From the NCBI GenBank assembly GCA_910575055.1, contig CAJTDC010000001.1:558001-622000 (forward strand): DNA of 64,000 nt, given 5' to 3'. Positions 35,595-46,431 of this stretch are shown in pieces (the first letter of the stretch is position 1; each line of letters begins with the position of its first letter). Under the pieces are notes generated by a model. It was not told where the DNA came from and searched no databases. It saw only the letters and a list, made by a program, of their open reading frames with translations. A program made the position numbers and the translations under genes. The DNA comes from Clostridia bacterium. GTDB taxonomy: Bacteria > Bacillota > Clostridia > Lachnospirales > Anaerotignaceae.

Positions 35595-36153
35595 TAATTA
35601 TGACAGTTTTTCTTATAATTTGTATCAGCAAATTGGTAAATTTTATAGTGATATTGTTGTTGTTAGAAATGATATGATAACAGTAGAACAAATAGAAAAA
35701 AGCAATCCTTATGCGATTATACTCTCTCCAGGTCCAAACAGACCAGAAAATGCAGGTATCTGTATACAAGCAATACAAAAACTGCATCAAAAAATACCTA
35801 TATTAGGTGTCTGTTTGGGGCATCAAGCAATTTTTGAGGCCTTTGGAGGTACTGTCAGCTATGCCAAAAAAATTATGCACGGCAAAACTTCTATAATAAA
35901 AATAGAAAATAAAAGTAAACTTTTTCAGCATTGTAATATTACAATGCAGGTAGCAAGGTATCACTCTTTAGTTGCAATAAAACAAACACTTCCTGATGTA
36001 CTTCGCGTTACAGCAGAAACAGATGATGGAGAAATTATGGCTATAGAACATAAAACATTTCCTATCTATGGCGTACAATTTCACCCAGAATCCGTTATGA
36101 CACCAGAAGGCGACACAATTATTCAAAATTTTTTGGAGGGAATAACGTTATGA
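35578..36153 (+). CDS. trpG: Anthranilate synthase glutamine amidotransferase
   Basis: Class I glutamine amidotransferase, 191 residues, that supplies ammonia to TrpE. Seen: [24 protein letters not shown], the nucleophile in [10 protein letters not shown], and the His/Glu pair in YGVQFHPES. In many clostridia this protein also serves para-aminobenzoate synthesis. The start at 35578 has AGGGGGG upstream and lies inside the end of trpE. The stop overlaps the trpD start (ATGA), so the three proteins are translationally coupled. Confidence 0.95.
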   Translation: MILLIDNYDSFSYNLYQQIGKFYSDIVVVRNDMITVEQIEKSNPYAIILSPGPNRPENAGICIQAIQKLHQKIPILGVCLGHQAIFEAFGGTVSYAKKIMHGKTSIIKIENKSKLFQHCNITMQVARYHSLVAIKQTLPDVLRVTAETDDGEIMAIEHKTFPIYGVQFHPESVMTPEGDTIIQNFLEGITL

Positions 36154-37157
36154 TTAAAGAAGCAATATTTTCACTCATTCAAAAAAAAGATTTATCATTT
36201 GAACAATCAAAACAAGTTATGAATGAAATTATGAGCGGAGAAGCAACAGAAGTGCAAATGAGTGCTTATTTAACTGCTCTTGCTCTTAAAGGTGAAACAA
36301 TAGATGAAATTACAGGCTCTGCCTCTGGTATGAGAGAACATTGTATCAAACTATTACATGGCAGAGATGTTTTAGAAATTGTAGGAACAGGAGGCGACAA
36401 TTCTAACACATTTAATATTTCAACTACTGCTTCTTTTGTCATATCTGCAGCAGGTATTCCTGTTGCAAAACACGGAAATAGAGCTGCCTCCAGCAGGTGC
36501 GGTGCAGCAGACTGTTTAGAAGCACTTGGTGTAAACATTACAATACCACCTGAAAAAAGTGCTCAGTTGCTTGAAAAAATAAATATTTGTTTTCTATTTG
36601 CTCAAAATTATCATATTGCTATGAAATATGTTGCTCCTGTAAGAAGGGAATTAGGTTTTCGTACAGTATTTAATATATTAGGACCTCTTTCCAATCCTGC
36701 TGGTGCAAATATGGAGGTTATGGGAGTATACGACGAATTATTAGTAACTCCTCTTGCCCATGTTATGGCAAATTTAGGCGTTCAAAAAGGTATGGTAGTA
36801 TATGGAAAAGATTGTATTGATGAAATTTCAATGAGTGCAGAAACAACAGTTTGCGAAATCAAATCTGGTCAATTTATTAATTACACTATAAAGCCAGAAG
36901 ATTTTGGTATGAAAAGATGTCACAAAAAAGAGTTAGAAGGAGGGTCGCCAGAACAAAATGCTATGATTACAAAAAAAATATTAAATGGTCAAAAAGGTGC
37001 AAAAAGAGATGCTGTTGTACTGAATGCTGGTGCAGGCATTTATGTGGCTGGCAAAACAAACTCTCTTTCAGAAGGCATAGCATTAGCACAGCAGCTCATA
37101 GACAATGGAAAAGCAAAAGCACAACTAGAAGCATTTATAAAACATTCTAACGAATGA
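36150..37157 (+). CDS. trpD: Anthranilate phosphoribosyltransferase
   Basis: Joins anthranilate and PRPP. 335 residues, normal length. The PRPP-binding glycine loop is [14 protein letters not shown] (about residues 78-91), and [21 protein letters not shown] and GPLSNPAGA are the other conserved blocks. It overlaps trpG by four bases, and trpC starts 27 bp downstream. Confidence 0.96.
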   Translation: MIKEAIFSLIQKKDLSFEQSKQVMNEIMSGEATEVQMSAYLTALALKGETIDEITGSASGMREHCIKLLHGRDVLEIVGTGGDNSNTFNISTTASFVISAAGIPVAKHGNRAASSRCGAADCLEALGVNITIPPEKSAQLLEKINICFLFAQNYHIAMKYVAPVRRELGFRTVFNILGPLSNPAGANMEVMGVYDELLVTPLAHVMANLGVQKGMVVYGKDCIDEISMSAETTVCEIKSGQFINYTIKPEDFGMKRCHKKELEGGSPEQNAMITKKILNGQKGAKRDAVVLNAGAGIYVAGKTNSLSEGIALAQQLIDNGKAKAQLEAFIKHSNE

Positions 37158-37184
37158 GAAAAAATAATATGAGGTGATAAAACT

Positions 37185-37973
37185 ATGGAAAATATTTTAG
37201 AAGTTATTGTAAAAGCAACTAGAACAAGAATTACAGAAACACAGAGAATTTGTCCTCTTGCAGAATTAAAACAAAAAGCAGAAGCTATGAATACTAACAC
37301 AGGCTTTCCTTTTTACAAAGCATTACAATCAAAAGATATGGCCTTTATTTGTGAGGTCAAAAAAGCATCTCCTTCCAAAGGTGTTATTTCAGAGGAATTT
37401 GACTTTTTAGATATTGCAAAACAATATGAAAAAGCAGGTGCAAATGCCATTTCTTGTCTAACAGAACCTTATTACTTTTTAGGCAGAGATGAACATTTAA
37501 AACAAATCGCTCAAAATGTTTCTATTCCTGTACTTAGAAAAGATTTTACTGTTTCTGAATATATGATTTATGAAGCAAAAGTATTGGGTGCTTCCGCTGT
37601 ACTGTTAATCTGTTCTATATTAAAAGAAGGACAATTAGAAGAATATTTAGAATTAGCACACAGTCTAGGACTTTCTGCATTGGTAGAAGCTCGTACAGCA
37701 GAAGAAGTTAAAAAAGCAGTAGAAGTTGGTGCCAAAATTATAGGTATTAACAACAGAGATTTAGAGTCCTTCCACATTGATATGTCACAAAGTCAACAAC
37801 TTAGAAGTCTTGTACCAGACAGTTGTATATTTGTTTCTGAAAGTGGTATACAAACACCACAAGATGTTACAAAACTTAAAGAAATTGGTACAAATGCTGT
37901 ATTAGTAGGTGAAGCACTTATGAGAGCAGAAAATAAAGCACAAACATTAAAATTGCTGCGTGGAGAAGCATAA
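37185..37973 (+). CDS. trpC: Indole-3-glycerol-phosphate synthase
   Basis: 262-residue TIM-barrel enzyme that closes the indole ring. Catalytic blocks: FICEVKKASPSKG with the catalytic lysine, SCLTEPYYFLG, PVLRKDF, ALVEARTAEEV, GINNRDL and VSESGI. GAGGTGA precedes the ATG. trpF follows after 2 bp. Confidence 0.96.
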   Translation: MENILEVIVKATRTRITETQRICPLAELKQKAEAMNTNTGFPFYKALQSKDMAFICEVKKASPSKGVISEEFDFLDIAKQYEKAGANAISCLTEPYYFLGRDEHLKQIAQNVSIPVLRKDFTVSEYMIYEAKVLGASAVLLICSILKEGQLEEYLELAHSLGLSALVEARTAEEVKKAVEVGAKIIGINNRDLESFHIDMSQSQQLRSLVPDSCIFVSESGIQTPQDVTKLKEIGTNAVLVGEALMRAENKAQTLKLLRGEA

Positions 37974-37975
37974 TT

Positions 37976-38578
37976 ATGACAGCAATTAAAATATGTGGAT
38001 TGACAACACAGCAAGATATACTTTCTGTAAATGAAGCACTGCCTGATTATATTGGTTTTGTATTTGCTCCAAGCAAAAGACAAATTTCACTACAAAAAGC
38101 AGTACAGTTAAAACAAATGCTTTCTCCTTCTATAAAAGCAGTAGGTGTTTTTGTAAATGAAACACAACAAAACATCACTTCTATTGTACAAAAAGATATC
38201 ATAGACATCGTGCAGCTTCACGGGCAGGAAACAGAACAGTATATACAAACACTTAAAAAAAGCATTACTGTACCCATTATTAAAGCAATTTCTGTTAAAA
38301 CAAAACAAGATATACTGCAATGGCAAACTACTTGTGCAGACTATTTACTTTTAGATAATGGTATAGGAGGCAGCGGAAAAACATTCGACTGGTCAATTAT
38401 TGAAACAATACAAATACAAAAACCATATTTTATAGCAGGCGGATTAAATATACAAAACATTATTACAGCACTACAAAAATGTCCTTTTGCACTTGATGTT
38501 TCAAGCGGTGTAGAAACAAATGGACAAAAAGATAAACAAAAAATACTTGAAATTACAAAATGCGTAAAAAACTTTTAA
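37976..38578 (+). CDS. trpF: Phosphoribosylanthranilate isomerase
   Basis: 200-residue TIM barrel performing the Amadori rearrangement before Trp[10 protein letters not shown] carries the catalytic cysteine. [42 protein letters not shown] with the catalytic Asp, and FIAGGLN and LDVSSGVE are seen. It starts two bases after the trpC stop. Its sequence is slightly shorter than usual near the C-terminus but retains all key residues. Confidence 0.95.
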   Translation: MTAIKICGLTTQQDILSVNEALPDYIGFVFAPSKRQISLQKAVQLKQMLSPSIKAVGVFVNETQQNITSIVQKDIIDIVQLHGQETEQYIQTLKKSITVPIIKAISVKTKQDILQWQTTCADYLLLDNGIGGSGKTFDWSIIETIQIQKPYFIAGGLNIQNIITALQKCPFALDVSSGVETNGQKDKQKILEITKCVKNF

Positions 38579-38612
38579 ACTATCATACCAATATAAAAGG
38601 AGAGAGAATACA

Positions 38613-39797
38613 ATGTCTAAAGGACGCTTTGGTGTACATGGAGGTCAGTATATTCCTGAAACACTTATGAACGCCATTATAGAACTGGAGGAGGCTTATA
38701 ATCATTATAAAAATGATGCACAATTTCAAAAAGAATTGTCAGATTTATTTCAAAATTACACGGGCAGGCCTTCTTTATTATATTATGCCCAACATTTAAC
38801 ACAACAATTAGGTGGTGCAAAAATTTATTTAAAAAGAGAAGACTTAAATCATACAGGTGCTCATAAAATTAATAACGTATTGGGACAAACACTTTTAGCT
38901 AAAAAAATGGGCAAAACTCGTGTGATTGCAGAAACAGGTGCAGGACAGCATGGTGTTGCAACTGCAACTGCAGCAGCACTTATGGGTATGGAATGTGAGA
39001 TATTTATGGGAAAAGAAGATACAGAACGTCAAGCACTCAATGTGTACAAAATGCGTCTTTTAGGAGCAAAAGTACATAGTGTTACTTCTGGCACAGCTAC
39101 ATTAAAAGACGCTGTTTCAGAAACAATGAGAGAATGGACAAATCGTATTGATGATACACATTATGTATTAGGTTCTGTTATGGGTCCTCACCCTTTTCCT
39201 ACTATTGTAAGAGATTTCCAAGCTGTTATTTCAAAAGAAATGAAACAGCAAATACTTGAAAAAGAAGGAAGACTTCCTGATGTAGTATTAGCTTGTGTAG
39301 GTGGAGGCTCTAATGCCATAGGTGCTTTTTATCACTTTATAGAAGATACTTCTGTAAAACTGATAGGTTGTGAAGCTGCTGGCAGAGGTGTAAATACAGC
39401 AGAAACTGCTGCAACAATCGCAACAGGCAGATTAGGTATTTTTCACGGTATGAAGTCCTATTTCTGTCAAGATGATTATGGTCAAATTGCTCCCGTATAT
39501 TCCATTTCTGCTGGATTAGATTATCCTGGCATTGGTCCAGAACACGCTTGGTTATATGATACAGGCAGAGCAGAATATGTTCCAATTACAGATGAGCAAG
39601 CAGTAGAAGCATTTGAATATCTTTCTCGTGTAGAGGGTATTATTCCTGCTTTAGAAAGTGCTCATGCTGTAGCTCACGCTATGAAAATCGCACCAAATAT
39701 GGACAAAGATAAAATTATTATTATCAATATTTCTGGACGTGGTGACAAAGATTGTGTATCTGTTGCAAAATATAGGGGGGAAAATATCAATGAGTAA
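38613..39797 (+). CDS. trpB: Tryptophan synthase beta chain
   Basis: PLP enzyme that condenses indole with serine. 394 residues with [16 protein letters not shown], the PLP lysine in HTGAHKINN (Lys85), [21 protein letters not shown] for PLP phosphate, and [16 protein letters not shown]. This is the canonical TrpB1 type that pairs with TrpA. AAAGGAGAG precedes the start. It overlaps trpA by eight bases. Confidence 0.97.
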   Translation: MSKGRFGVHGGQYIPETLMNAIIELEEAYNHYKNDAQFQKELSDLFQNYTGRPSLLYYAQHLTQQLGGAKIYLKREDLNHTGAHKINNVLGQTLLAKKMGKTRVIAETGAGQHGVATATAAALMGMECEIFMGKEDTERQALNVYKMRLLGAKVHSVTSGTATLKDAVSETMREWTNRIDDTHYVLGSVMGPHPFPTIVRDFQAVISKEMKQQILEKEGRLPDVVLACVGGGSNAIGAFYHFIEDTSVKLIGCEAAGRGVNTAETAATIATGRLGIFHGMKSYFCQDDYGQIAPVYSISAGLDYPGIGPEHAWLYDTGRAEYVPITDEQAVEAFEYLSRVEGIIPALESAHAVAHAMKIAPNMDKDKIIIINISGRGDKDCVSVAKYRGENINE

Positions 39798-40560
39798 TAT
39801 AAAAAAAGCATTTGAAAAGGGCAAAGCATTTATACCATTTATTACTTGCGGTGACCCTTCTATTGAAGTCACAGAACAACTTGTATATACTATGGAAAAA
39901 GCAGGAGCAGATTTGATAGAATTGGGCATCCCCTTCTCTGACCCTACTGCGGAAGGTCCTGTAATACAAGCAGCAAATTTAAGAGCATTAACAAATGGTG
40001 TTACAACAGATAAAATATTTGATATGGTGGAAAAAATAAGGCAAAATACAAACATTCCACTTGTTTTTATGACATATGCTAATGTAGTATTTAGCTATGG
40101 TTCTGAAAAATTTATTTCTAAAGCATCACAATTAGGTATTGATGGCTTAATACTACCTGATTTACCCTTTGAAGAAAAATTAGAATTTTTGCCTTTATGC
40201 AAGCAATATAATATAGATTTGATTTCACTTATTGCACCTACTTCTCATAAAAGAATATCTATGATAGCAAAACAAGCAGACGGCTTTATATATTGCGTTT
40301 CTTCTATGGGAGTAACAGGAGTACGCTCTGAAATTACAACAGATGTTTCTGCTATGATAGAACTTGTTAAAAAAGCTCAAAATATTCCTTGTGCTGTAGG
40401 TTTTGGTATTTCTACTCCAGAACAAGCAAAACAAATGGCAAATAAAGCAGATGGTATTATAGTAGGCTCTGCAATTGTTAAAATTTGTGAAAAGTATGGC
40501 GAAAATTGTATACCCTATATAGAAGACTATGTAAAACAAATGAAACAAGCTATATTGTAA
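39790..40560 (+). CDS. trpA: Tryptophan synthase alpha chain
   Basis: 256-residue TIM barrel that cleaves indole-3-glycerol phosphate and passes indole to Trp[12 protein letters not shown], the catalytic Glu in [16 protein letters not shown], the catalytic Asp in [11 protein letters not shown], and the phosphate-binding VGFGIST and [10 protein letters not shown] are visible. I chose ATG 39790 (GGGGGG upstream); the frame opens earlier inside trpB. Last gene of the operon, followed by a terminator. Confidence 0.96.
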   Translation: MSNIKKAFEKGKAFIPFITCGDPSIEVTEQLVYTMEKAGADLIELGIPFSDPTAEGPVIQAANLRALTNGVTTDKIFDMVEKIRQNTNIPLVFMTYANVVFSYGSEKFISKASQLGIDGLILPDLPFEEKLEFLPLCKQYNIDLISLIAPTSHKRISMIAKQADGFIYCVSSMGVTGVRSEITTDVSAMIELVKKAQNIPCAVGFGISTPEQAKQMANKADGIIVGSAIVKICEKYGENCIPYIEDYVKQMKQAIL

Positions 40561-40583
40561 TAAACAACTTCATTATAACAAAA

Positions 40584-40626
40584 TAAAAAACACAGCCAAT
40601 AGCAATAAATTGACTGTGTTTTTATT
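40584..40626. terminator. Terminator between the trp operon and the convergent P-II gene
   Basis: AAAAACACAG (40586-40595) pairs with CTGTGTTTTT (40614-40623), with As and Ts outside, so it can work in both directions. Confidence 0.85.
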
Positions 40627-40627
40627 T

Positions 40628-40966
40628 TTATAACGCTTCTGTTCCTCTTTCTCCTGTGCGTATACGAATGACTTCACAAACATCATATACATATATTCTG
40701 CCATCACCGTGTTTTCCTGTACGTGCCAAATCCATAGCTACCTGTACAATCGCACCTACTTGCTCATCTTTTACTACCATTTCTAATTTTATTTTTTGTA
40801 CTGTTTGGAATTTGCACTCTTTTCCTCTATACTTTTGTATATAACCCTCATCTTGACCATATCCTGCAATATTGGAAAGCATAATACCTGTTGCACCCAT
40901 TTGATATAATTTTGTTTTTACTTCATCTACTTTTTCACGGCGAATAATGATTTCAATTTTTTTCAT
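40628..40966 (-). CDS. P-II family signalling protein linked to an RND pump
   Basis: 112-residue trimeric P-II fold. MKKIEIIIRREKVDEVKTKL is the beta-1 strand. The T-loop (about 37-54) is YGQDEGYIQKYRGKECKF, and RTGKHGDGRIYVYDV is the B-loop that binds ATP or ADP. Tyr46 is kept, but the residue aligned with the uridylylated Tyr51 is Cys51. The start overlaps the end of the RND pump gene by four bases (ATGA), so it is cotranslated with the pump rather than with an ammonium transporter. It may sense nucleotides or 2-oxoglutarate to adjust the pump (inference). Confidence 0.88.
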   Translation of the reverse strand: MKKIEIIIRREKVDEVKTKLYQMGATGIMLSNIAGYGQDEGYIQKYRGKECKFQTVQKIKLEMVVKDEQVGAIVQVAMDLARTGKHGDGRIYVYDVCEVIRIRTGERGTEAL

Positions 40967-43900
40967 AATTCATATCCCTCATTATTTTTAGACTTTTTAC
41001 CTTTTTTATCTTTTTTCTTTTCTCTTGTATCTGGTTTCACTTTATCCTCTGGTATTTTCACAGAAGTATTAAATTTGCTATAGTCTTGTTCTTCTCCATC
41101 ATACATATCTTTAGGAGGTTTTTTTCTTCTGAATTTATTTCTAAAATTAGTAATTCCCAAATACAATACAGGTATCAGAACCAATGTAACAATTGTAGAT
41201 ATTGCCATACCAAATATAATTGTAATTGCCATAGGTTTTTGTGTTTCTGTACCTTCTCCTACTCCTAATGCCATAGGAAGCATACCAATAATAGTTGTTA
41301 ATGTTGTCATTAATATTGGTCTTAAACGGCTTGGTCCTGCCTCTACCAATGCGTCAAAACATTCCATACCTCTTTCTCTTAATTGATTTGTATAGTCTAC
41401 AAGAACAATCGCATTATTAACAACCATACCAACCAACATAATAAAGCCCATAAATGAAGTAACTGTGATAGTATTACCTGTTATCAAAAGTCCTAATATA
41501 CCACCTGTAATTGCCAAAGGCATAGAGAACATAACAATAGTAGGATAAATTAAAGACTCAAACTGTGATGCCATAATCATATATATCAATACAATAGCAA
41601 TAATCAATACTAATATAAGTTTTGTAAATGCCTCTTGCATCTGTTCTGTTGTACCACCATATTCATATTCATAACCTTCTGGAAATGGATAAGATGACAG
41701 CTTTTCATCAATTAATCTTTGTGCTGTATTTGTGTCTATATCTTTTGTATTTGCACTTACACTTACATAATTTTTTTGATTTTCTCTATTGATTTGTAAT
41801 GCACCATCTGTAATTTCTACATTTGCTACTTCTGTTAATGGTATAGAAGCACCTGTATTAGAACGAATTGTAATATTTGTTAAATCTGTAATATAATTCA
41901 TTCTATCTTGGTCATATCGTATTCTGACATCAATTTCATCATCATTCACTTTATATTGTGTTGCAACAGAACCAGATACTGCCGTATTTAATGTATTTGC
42001 TAATGAAGAGGTGGTAATACCATATTGTGACGCTTTTTTTCTATCCAATACTACACGTGCTTCTGGTACAACATCTTCTGAAGAACCTTCTACATCAACC
42101 AATCCTGGCACCGTAGAAAGCAAATCAACTATTTCATTTTCTACTTCACGCAATGTATCAGAGTCGTATCCTGTAATATTAAATGAAATATCTGAGCCAC
42201 CAAAAGAACCCATAGCATTGCTAGAAGCACTCACTATAATATCTGCTCCTGCAATATCAGAAATTAATTCTTTTATTTCCTCACAAACTTCATCTGTACT
42301 TCTGCTTCTTTGTTCTAATTCTACTAAACTAATCATAACAGTAGAGGAGTCTGTGCCACTTGAAATCATACCAGAGCCAACCATACCATAATAATAATCA
42401 ATTTCTGGTATTGTTTCTATTCTCTTTACTACTTCATTTGTAATGTTTTGTGTTTGCTCTAATTTAGAACCCTTTGGAAGCTCTATAAAAATAGAAGCAG
42501 AACCCTCATCTGTTTCTGGCATAAAGTCAAATCCTGCAAGAGGAGCACAAGCTAATGTTGCTATAAAACAAGCTACCACAAGCACTATAGTTCTTTTTTT
42601 ATGACGAAGCACCCACACAAGCACTTTTCTATAAAAATTATCTAATTTTTCAAGACCTTTTCCCCAAGCATCTAATATTTTTGTAATGAAGCCTTTTCTT
42701 TTCTTTTTATTTTTTTCTCTTCTATTTAAAAGTTGTGCACACGCCATAGGCACAAATGTTAATGATACAATTAATGAAGCAAGCAATGCAAAACATATTG
42801 TAAATGACAAATCTTTAAACAACTGTCCAATCGTACCTTCTACAAATGTTAAAGGTAAAAATACTGCTACTGTTGTTAATGTAGATGCTGCAACAGCCAT
42901 ACCAATTTCTTTTGAACCTATCATTGCTGCCTCTTTTGCAGAATAACCTTTATCCCAATATTTAAATACATTGTCCATAACAACAACAGAGTTATCTACA
43001 AGCATACCTATACCAATTGTAATACCACCCATTGATATAACATTTAATGTCATACCAGAAAGATACATTAAGCCAAATGTTGCTAATATAGATGTTGGTA
43101 TAGATACCCCTATAATCAATGATGTTGTTGGATTTCTCAAAAACAAAAACAATATAATAACTGCTATAATCGCACTCTGAAATGCAGTTTGCGTAACATT
43201 GTTGATAGACAATTTAATATATTCTGCTGTATCTGTCAGCATTAATATGTCTAGTTCTGGATATTCTTTTGATATTTTGTTTAATGTTTCTGTAATCAAG
43301 TCACTAACTTCTACTACATTCGCTGTAGAATTTTTATCAATAGAAATCAGAATACCTTGTTTTCCATTTACAAGTGTGTAAGAGCCTCTCTCTTTTACTA
43401 CTTCTTCTACTTCTGCAATATCGCTCAATGGCATTACTGCACCTGTACCTGTAGTAATCATAACATTTCTAATATCATCAAGTGACTTAAATTCTCCCAT
43501 TGTTCTAACTTGTAATTTGCTATCACCTTGTGAAATACTACCAGAAGGCAAATTTAAGTTTTCAGCAGATAATGCTTGTGCTAACTGTGGTGCAGTTAAG
43601 CCATATCCATCCATTTTATCTGGATTTAATGTAATTTGTATTTCGTTTTCATCTCCACCAGAAAGACTAACAGCAGATACACCTTCTATTCTTTCTAAAC
43701 GATTTACAATATTTTCATCTAACAAATCATTTAATTGTGCTAAATCCAAATTATTACTTGTAACACCTACATAAATAGGCTGTGCATTAATGTCCATTTT
43801 CAATACCATAGGGTCATTAGCATCTTCTGGCAAAGAACCCTTTATCATATCAATTTTTTCTCTCATATCGATTGCTGCCATATCAATATCTGTACCATCT

Positions 43901-44190
43901 TGAAATTGTACTAACACAATAGAACTATTGGAAGAAGATATTGATGTAACAGTATCTACATTACTAATAGAAGATAATGTTTCTTCTATTGGTTTTGAAA
44001 TCAATGTTTCTATTTCATTTGGTCCAGCACCTATATATGTTGTACTAACCAATGCAATCGGTATGTCCATTGTAGGCATCATTGCTAAGCTCAGCCCACT
44101 ATATCCTAATATTCCTCCCAATATTACCATAAGCAATATCATTACTGTTGTAACAGGGCGGAGTATTGATATTTTCGATAAAGAACCCAT
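40963..44190 (-). CDS. RND efflux permease, HAE1/AcrB type
   Basis: 1075-residue inner-membrane pump with the 12-span, two-repeat RND layout: the first span is at about 11-31, porter loops at about 35-330 and 560-850, and spans at about 335-480 and 860-1015. Typical segments are PTMDIPIALVSTTYIGAGPNE, TSSSNSSIVLVQF, GIGMLVDNSVVVMDN in span 4 (one Asp of the usual pair is Asn), FMPETDEGSASIFIELPKG and GFIMLVGMVVNNAIVLVDY. The C-terminus is long, basic and soluble. With the adaptor upstream it forms a Gram-positive type drug or lipid exporter (compare SwrC). The gene lies 3 bp after the adaptor. Substrate unknown. Confidence 0.93.
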   Translation of the reverse strand: MGSLSKISILRPVTTVMILLMVILGGILGYSGLSLAMMPTMDIPIALVSTTYIGAGPNEIETLISKPIEETLSSISNVDTVTSISSSNSSIVLVQFQDGTDIDMAAIDMREKIDMIKGSLPEDANDPMVLKMDINAQPIYVGVTSNNLDLAQLNDLLDENIVNRLERIEGVSAVSLSGGDENEIQITLNPDKMDGYGLTAPQLAQALSAENLNLPSGSISQGDSKLQVRTMGEFKSLDDIRNVMITTGTGAVMPLSDIAEVEEVVKERGSYTLVNGKQGILISIDKNSTANVVEVSDLITETLNKISKEYPELDILMLTDTAEYIKLSINNVTQTAFQSAIIAVIILFLFLRNPTTSLIIGVSIPTSILATFGLMYLSGMTLNVISMGGITIGIGMLVDNSVVVMDNVFKYWDKGYSAKEAAMIGSKEIGMAVAASTLTTVAVFLPLTFVEGTIGQLFKDLSFTICFALLASLIVSLTFVPMACAQLLNRREKNKKKRKGFITKILDAWGKGLEKLDNFYRKVLVWVLRHKKRTIVLVVACFIATLACAPLAGFDFMPETDEGSASIFIELPKGSKLEQTQNITNEVVKRIETIPEIDYYYGMVGSGMISSGTDSSTVMISLVELEQRSRSTDEVCEEIKELISDIAGADIIVSASSNAMGSFGGSDISFNITGYDSDTLREVENEIVDLLSTVPGLVDVEGSSEDVVPEARVVLDRKKASQYGITTSSLANTLNTAVSGSVATQYKVNDDEIDVRIRYDQDRMNYITDLTNITIRSNTGASIPLTEVANVEITDGALQINRENQKNYVSVSANTKDIDTNTAQRLIDEKLSSYPFPEGYEYEYGGTTEQMQEAFTKLILVLIIAIVLIYMIMASQFESLIYPTIVMFSMPLAITGGILGLLITGNTITVTSFMGFIMLVGMVVNNAIVLVDYTNQLRERGMECFDALVEAGPSRLRPILMTTLTTIIGMLPMALGVGEGTETQKPMAITIIFGMAISTIVTLVLIPVLYLGITNFRNKFRRKKPPKDMYDGEEQDYSKFNTSVKIPEDKVKPDTREKKKDKKGKKSKNNEGYEL

Positions 44191-44193
44191 TCA

Positions 44194-45594
44194 TTATTCC
44201 TCCTTTTGGGAAGCACTCTCAGCAGAATTCTCTTTTTGAGGTATTGTATATTGTTGTTCTGTGTCTGTTGTGCTGTCTATAGCATTATCTGTATCAATAT
44301 TATCTTCAGTGCTATCATCAAAAGCAATTTGTACTGCATCTCCATCGTTCAAATATGTTTGTCCTCTTGTTACAACATTCATACCTTCTTCAAGCCCGCT
44401 TGTAATTTGTATGTTTTCTCCTGTATCAATACCTGTTGTTACTAAAACTTTTTTTGCTTTTCCATTTTCTTCTATGTATACATAAATCTCATTATCTTTT
44501 TCTATGACACAGCTTCTTGGTAACACTATTGTATTTTCTGCACTTTCTTTTGTAAAAGATACTTCTGCTAACATACCTACTTTTAATACACCATCTGAAT
44601 TATTTAATTCAACTTGTACATCATATGTTCCCTGTACATTTGCTACAGGATTGATTGTAGTAATTGTTGCCTTAAAAGGCTCTTGTGATATTGCAGAAAG
44701 TACTACATCTACTTGTTGCCCTACAGACAATGTATTTATAACTTGTTGTGTTACTGCAACATCAATTTTCACTTTACTCATATCTGTAATGACATAAGCA
44801 GGACTTGCCTGAGAAAGTACTGTACCTGAAACAATATTTTTTGTTGTAATAACACCAGAAATCGGTGCTGTTACAGTAGCATCTGATATTGTTTTTTGTG
44901 CACTTTTAATTTGTGCTTCAATAGATGCTTTTTGTGCTACTGCAGAATTGTAAGCATCTTCTGCCTTTCTTTGATTTTCTGCTGGCATTTGATTTGCTAC
45001 TAAATCATAATTCTGTTCTGCTTGATTATAAGCTACTTCTGCACTGTCATAGCTAAGTTGTATTTGGTTCATTTCTGTTTCGGATAATATCCCAGCCTCA
45101 AAAAGTACTTTATTATTTTCATAATTTGTTGTTACATTATCTAAATTTAATTTTGCATTTTCTAAAGCAGTTTTTGCACTTTCTATTTGTGATTGCATTG
45201 TTGCACCATTTACTAATTCTAAATTTGTTTTTGCAGATGTAATACCTGCTTCCACTGCTGTTAAAGAAGCTCTTAATACATTGATTTGATTTTCTACATC
45301 GGCTGTATCCATACGAAACATTACTGCACCTTTTGAAACATTTTGCCCTATATCATAATTTGCCTGTGATACTTTTCCTCCCACAGTACTTAGTACATTT
45401 GCTTCCTGATTTGGTGCAACTTTTCCAGAATAAGTATATTCACTTGCAATAGAGGTATTTGAAAGTGTCATTACTTCTATGGCACGTGCTGTCTGTTCTG
45501 GTTCTGGCATTTCAGGTACTGTTTTTTTGCCGCAGCCCATTATTGACATTGTAAGTGTCAATGCCAATAATAATGCTGTATAATTCTTTTTCAT
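44194..45594 (-). CDS. RND efflux adaptor (membrane fusion lipoprotein)
   Basis: 466 residues. A lipoprotein signal ends SIMGCGKK with Cys21 as the lipid-modified residue. The lipoyl/barrel-sandwich halves (about 55-85 and 245-275) flank a long helical hairpin (about 95-240), followed by the beta-barrel and membrane-proximal domains (DKVAPNQEANVLSTVGGKV-like start, VVLSAISQEPFKATITTINPVANV). The tail is acidic and Ser/Thr-rich. It couples to the pump encoded 3 bp downstream. No TolC-like gene exists here, as expected in a one-membrane cell. Confidence 0.92.
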   Translation of the reverse strand: MKKNYTALLLALTLTMSIMGCGKKTVPEMPEPEQTARAIEVMTLSNTSIASEYTYSGKVAPNQEANVLSTVGGKVSQANYDIGQNVSKGAVMFRMDTADVENQINVLRASLTAVEAGITSAKTNLELVNGATMQSQIESAKTALENAKLNLDNVTTNYENNKVLFEAGILSETEMNQIQLSYDSAEVAYNQAEQNYDLVANQMPAENQRKAEDAYNSAVAQKASIEAQIKSAQKTISDATVTAPISGVITTKNIVSGTVLSQASPAYVITDMSKVKIDVAVTQQVINTLSVGQQVDVVLSAISQEPFKATITTINPVANVQGTYDVQVELNNSDGVLKVGMLAEVSFTKESAENTIVLPRSCVIEKDNEIYVYIEENGKAKKVLVTTGIDTGENIQITSGLEEGMNVVTRGQTYLNDGDAVQIAFDDSTEDNIDTDNAIDSTTDTEQQYTIPQKENSAESASQKEE

Positions 45595-45610
45595 AACAAT
45601 AGCTCCTCCT

Positions 45611-46084
45611 TTAACTGTCTTTACTTAAAACACCACTTAATTTTTCTATACCTATCTGTAAATCCTCTCTTTGCTGTTGAGAAAGGCTATCACAATACTC
45701 TACAAAAAACTGCAATGTTTTTTGTTCACTCTCTTTTAAAGCAGAAATTCCTTTTTGTGTAACACATAAATAAACTTTTCTGCCATCATCTCCTTTGGGA
45801 GGAGGCATCTTTTGTAATAAACCTTCCTTTTCCATTTTAGAAAGTGTTAAAGAAAGACTGCTTTTACTCAAATTTAACAAACACGCCATTTGTGAAACAG
45901 ATTTTATATCCACTCTATGTACTAGCATTAGTATAATAAACTGCTGCAATGTTAAATTACTATTCCCTTTACCATTAATATTAAATACTTGATTTACCAC
46001 ACTTTTATTCCATTGTCCCCATAGTATTTGGAAATTAAGTATTTTTTTTGCTAAATCTTGGGACAAGTCCCCTTTCATGTGCAT
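45611..46084 (-). CDS. MarR-family regulator of the RND operon
   Basis: 157-residue winged-helix repressor type. QQFIILMLVHRVDIKSVSQMACLLNLSKSSLSLTLSKMEKEGLLQ is the helix-turn-helix region, and PPKGDDGRKVYLCVTQKG is the wing. It is the first gene of marR-adaptor-pump-P-II, 16 bp before the adaptor. A palindrome upstream at 46117-46131 could be its operator. Confidence 0.88.
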   Translation of the reverse strand: MHMKGDLSQDLAKKILNFQILWGQWNKSVVNQVFNINGKGNSNLTLQQFIILMLVHRVDIKSVSQMACLLNLSKSSLSLTLSKMEKEGLLQKMPPPKGDDGRKVYLCVTQKGISALKESEQKTLQFFVEYCDSLSQQQREDLQIGIEKLSGVLSKDS

Positions 46085-46116
46085 ACCCCTTTTATATATA
46101 TATTATGAAAAACAAA

Positions 46117-46131
46117 TATTATTTTATAATA
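46117..46131. promoter_or_regulatory. Palindrome upstream of marR
   Basis: TATTAT TTT ATAATA, a perfect 6-3-6 inverted repeat 33 bases before marR. It is an operator candidate only. The rest of 46132-46431, the divergent region toward the ABC operon, shows AT-rich DNA without a clear promoter. Confidence 0.35.
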
Positions 46132-46431
46132 AAACTGTTTTACTGTCAATTCTATTATAGTATTTTCACAATATATATCTATACAAATTTTACGTAAAAA
46201 AATGAGATATGTTTATCAATATTTTTAAAAAAATAATGCTTATGATAATGTCATAAAAATTTTAAGAAAAATGTAATATATTATTTCTTAGCTTTAATAA
46301 TTATGTAACAAAATTAATTTATAATGATAGTAATTTTTTGTACCTGCAAATACTTCAAAATAATCCTATTTTTTTGAAACATTTTTATGTTTTTATTCGT
46401 CTTATATAAAAGGAAGAAAGGAGGTACTTTT

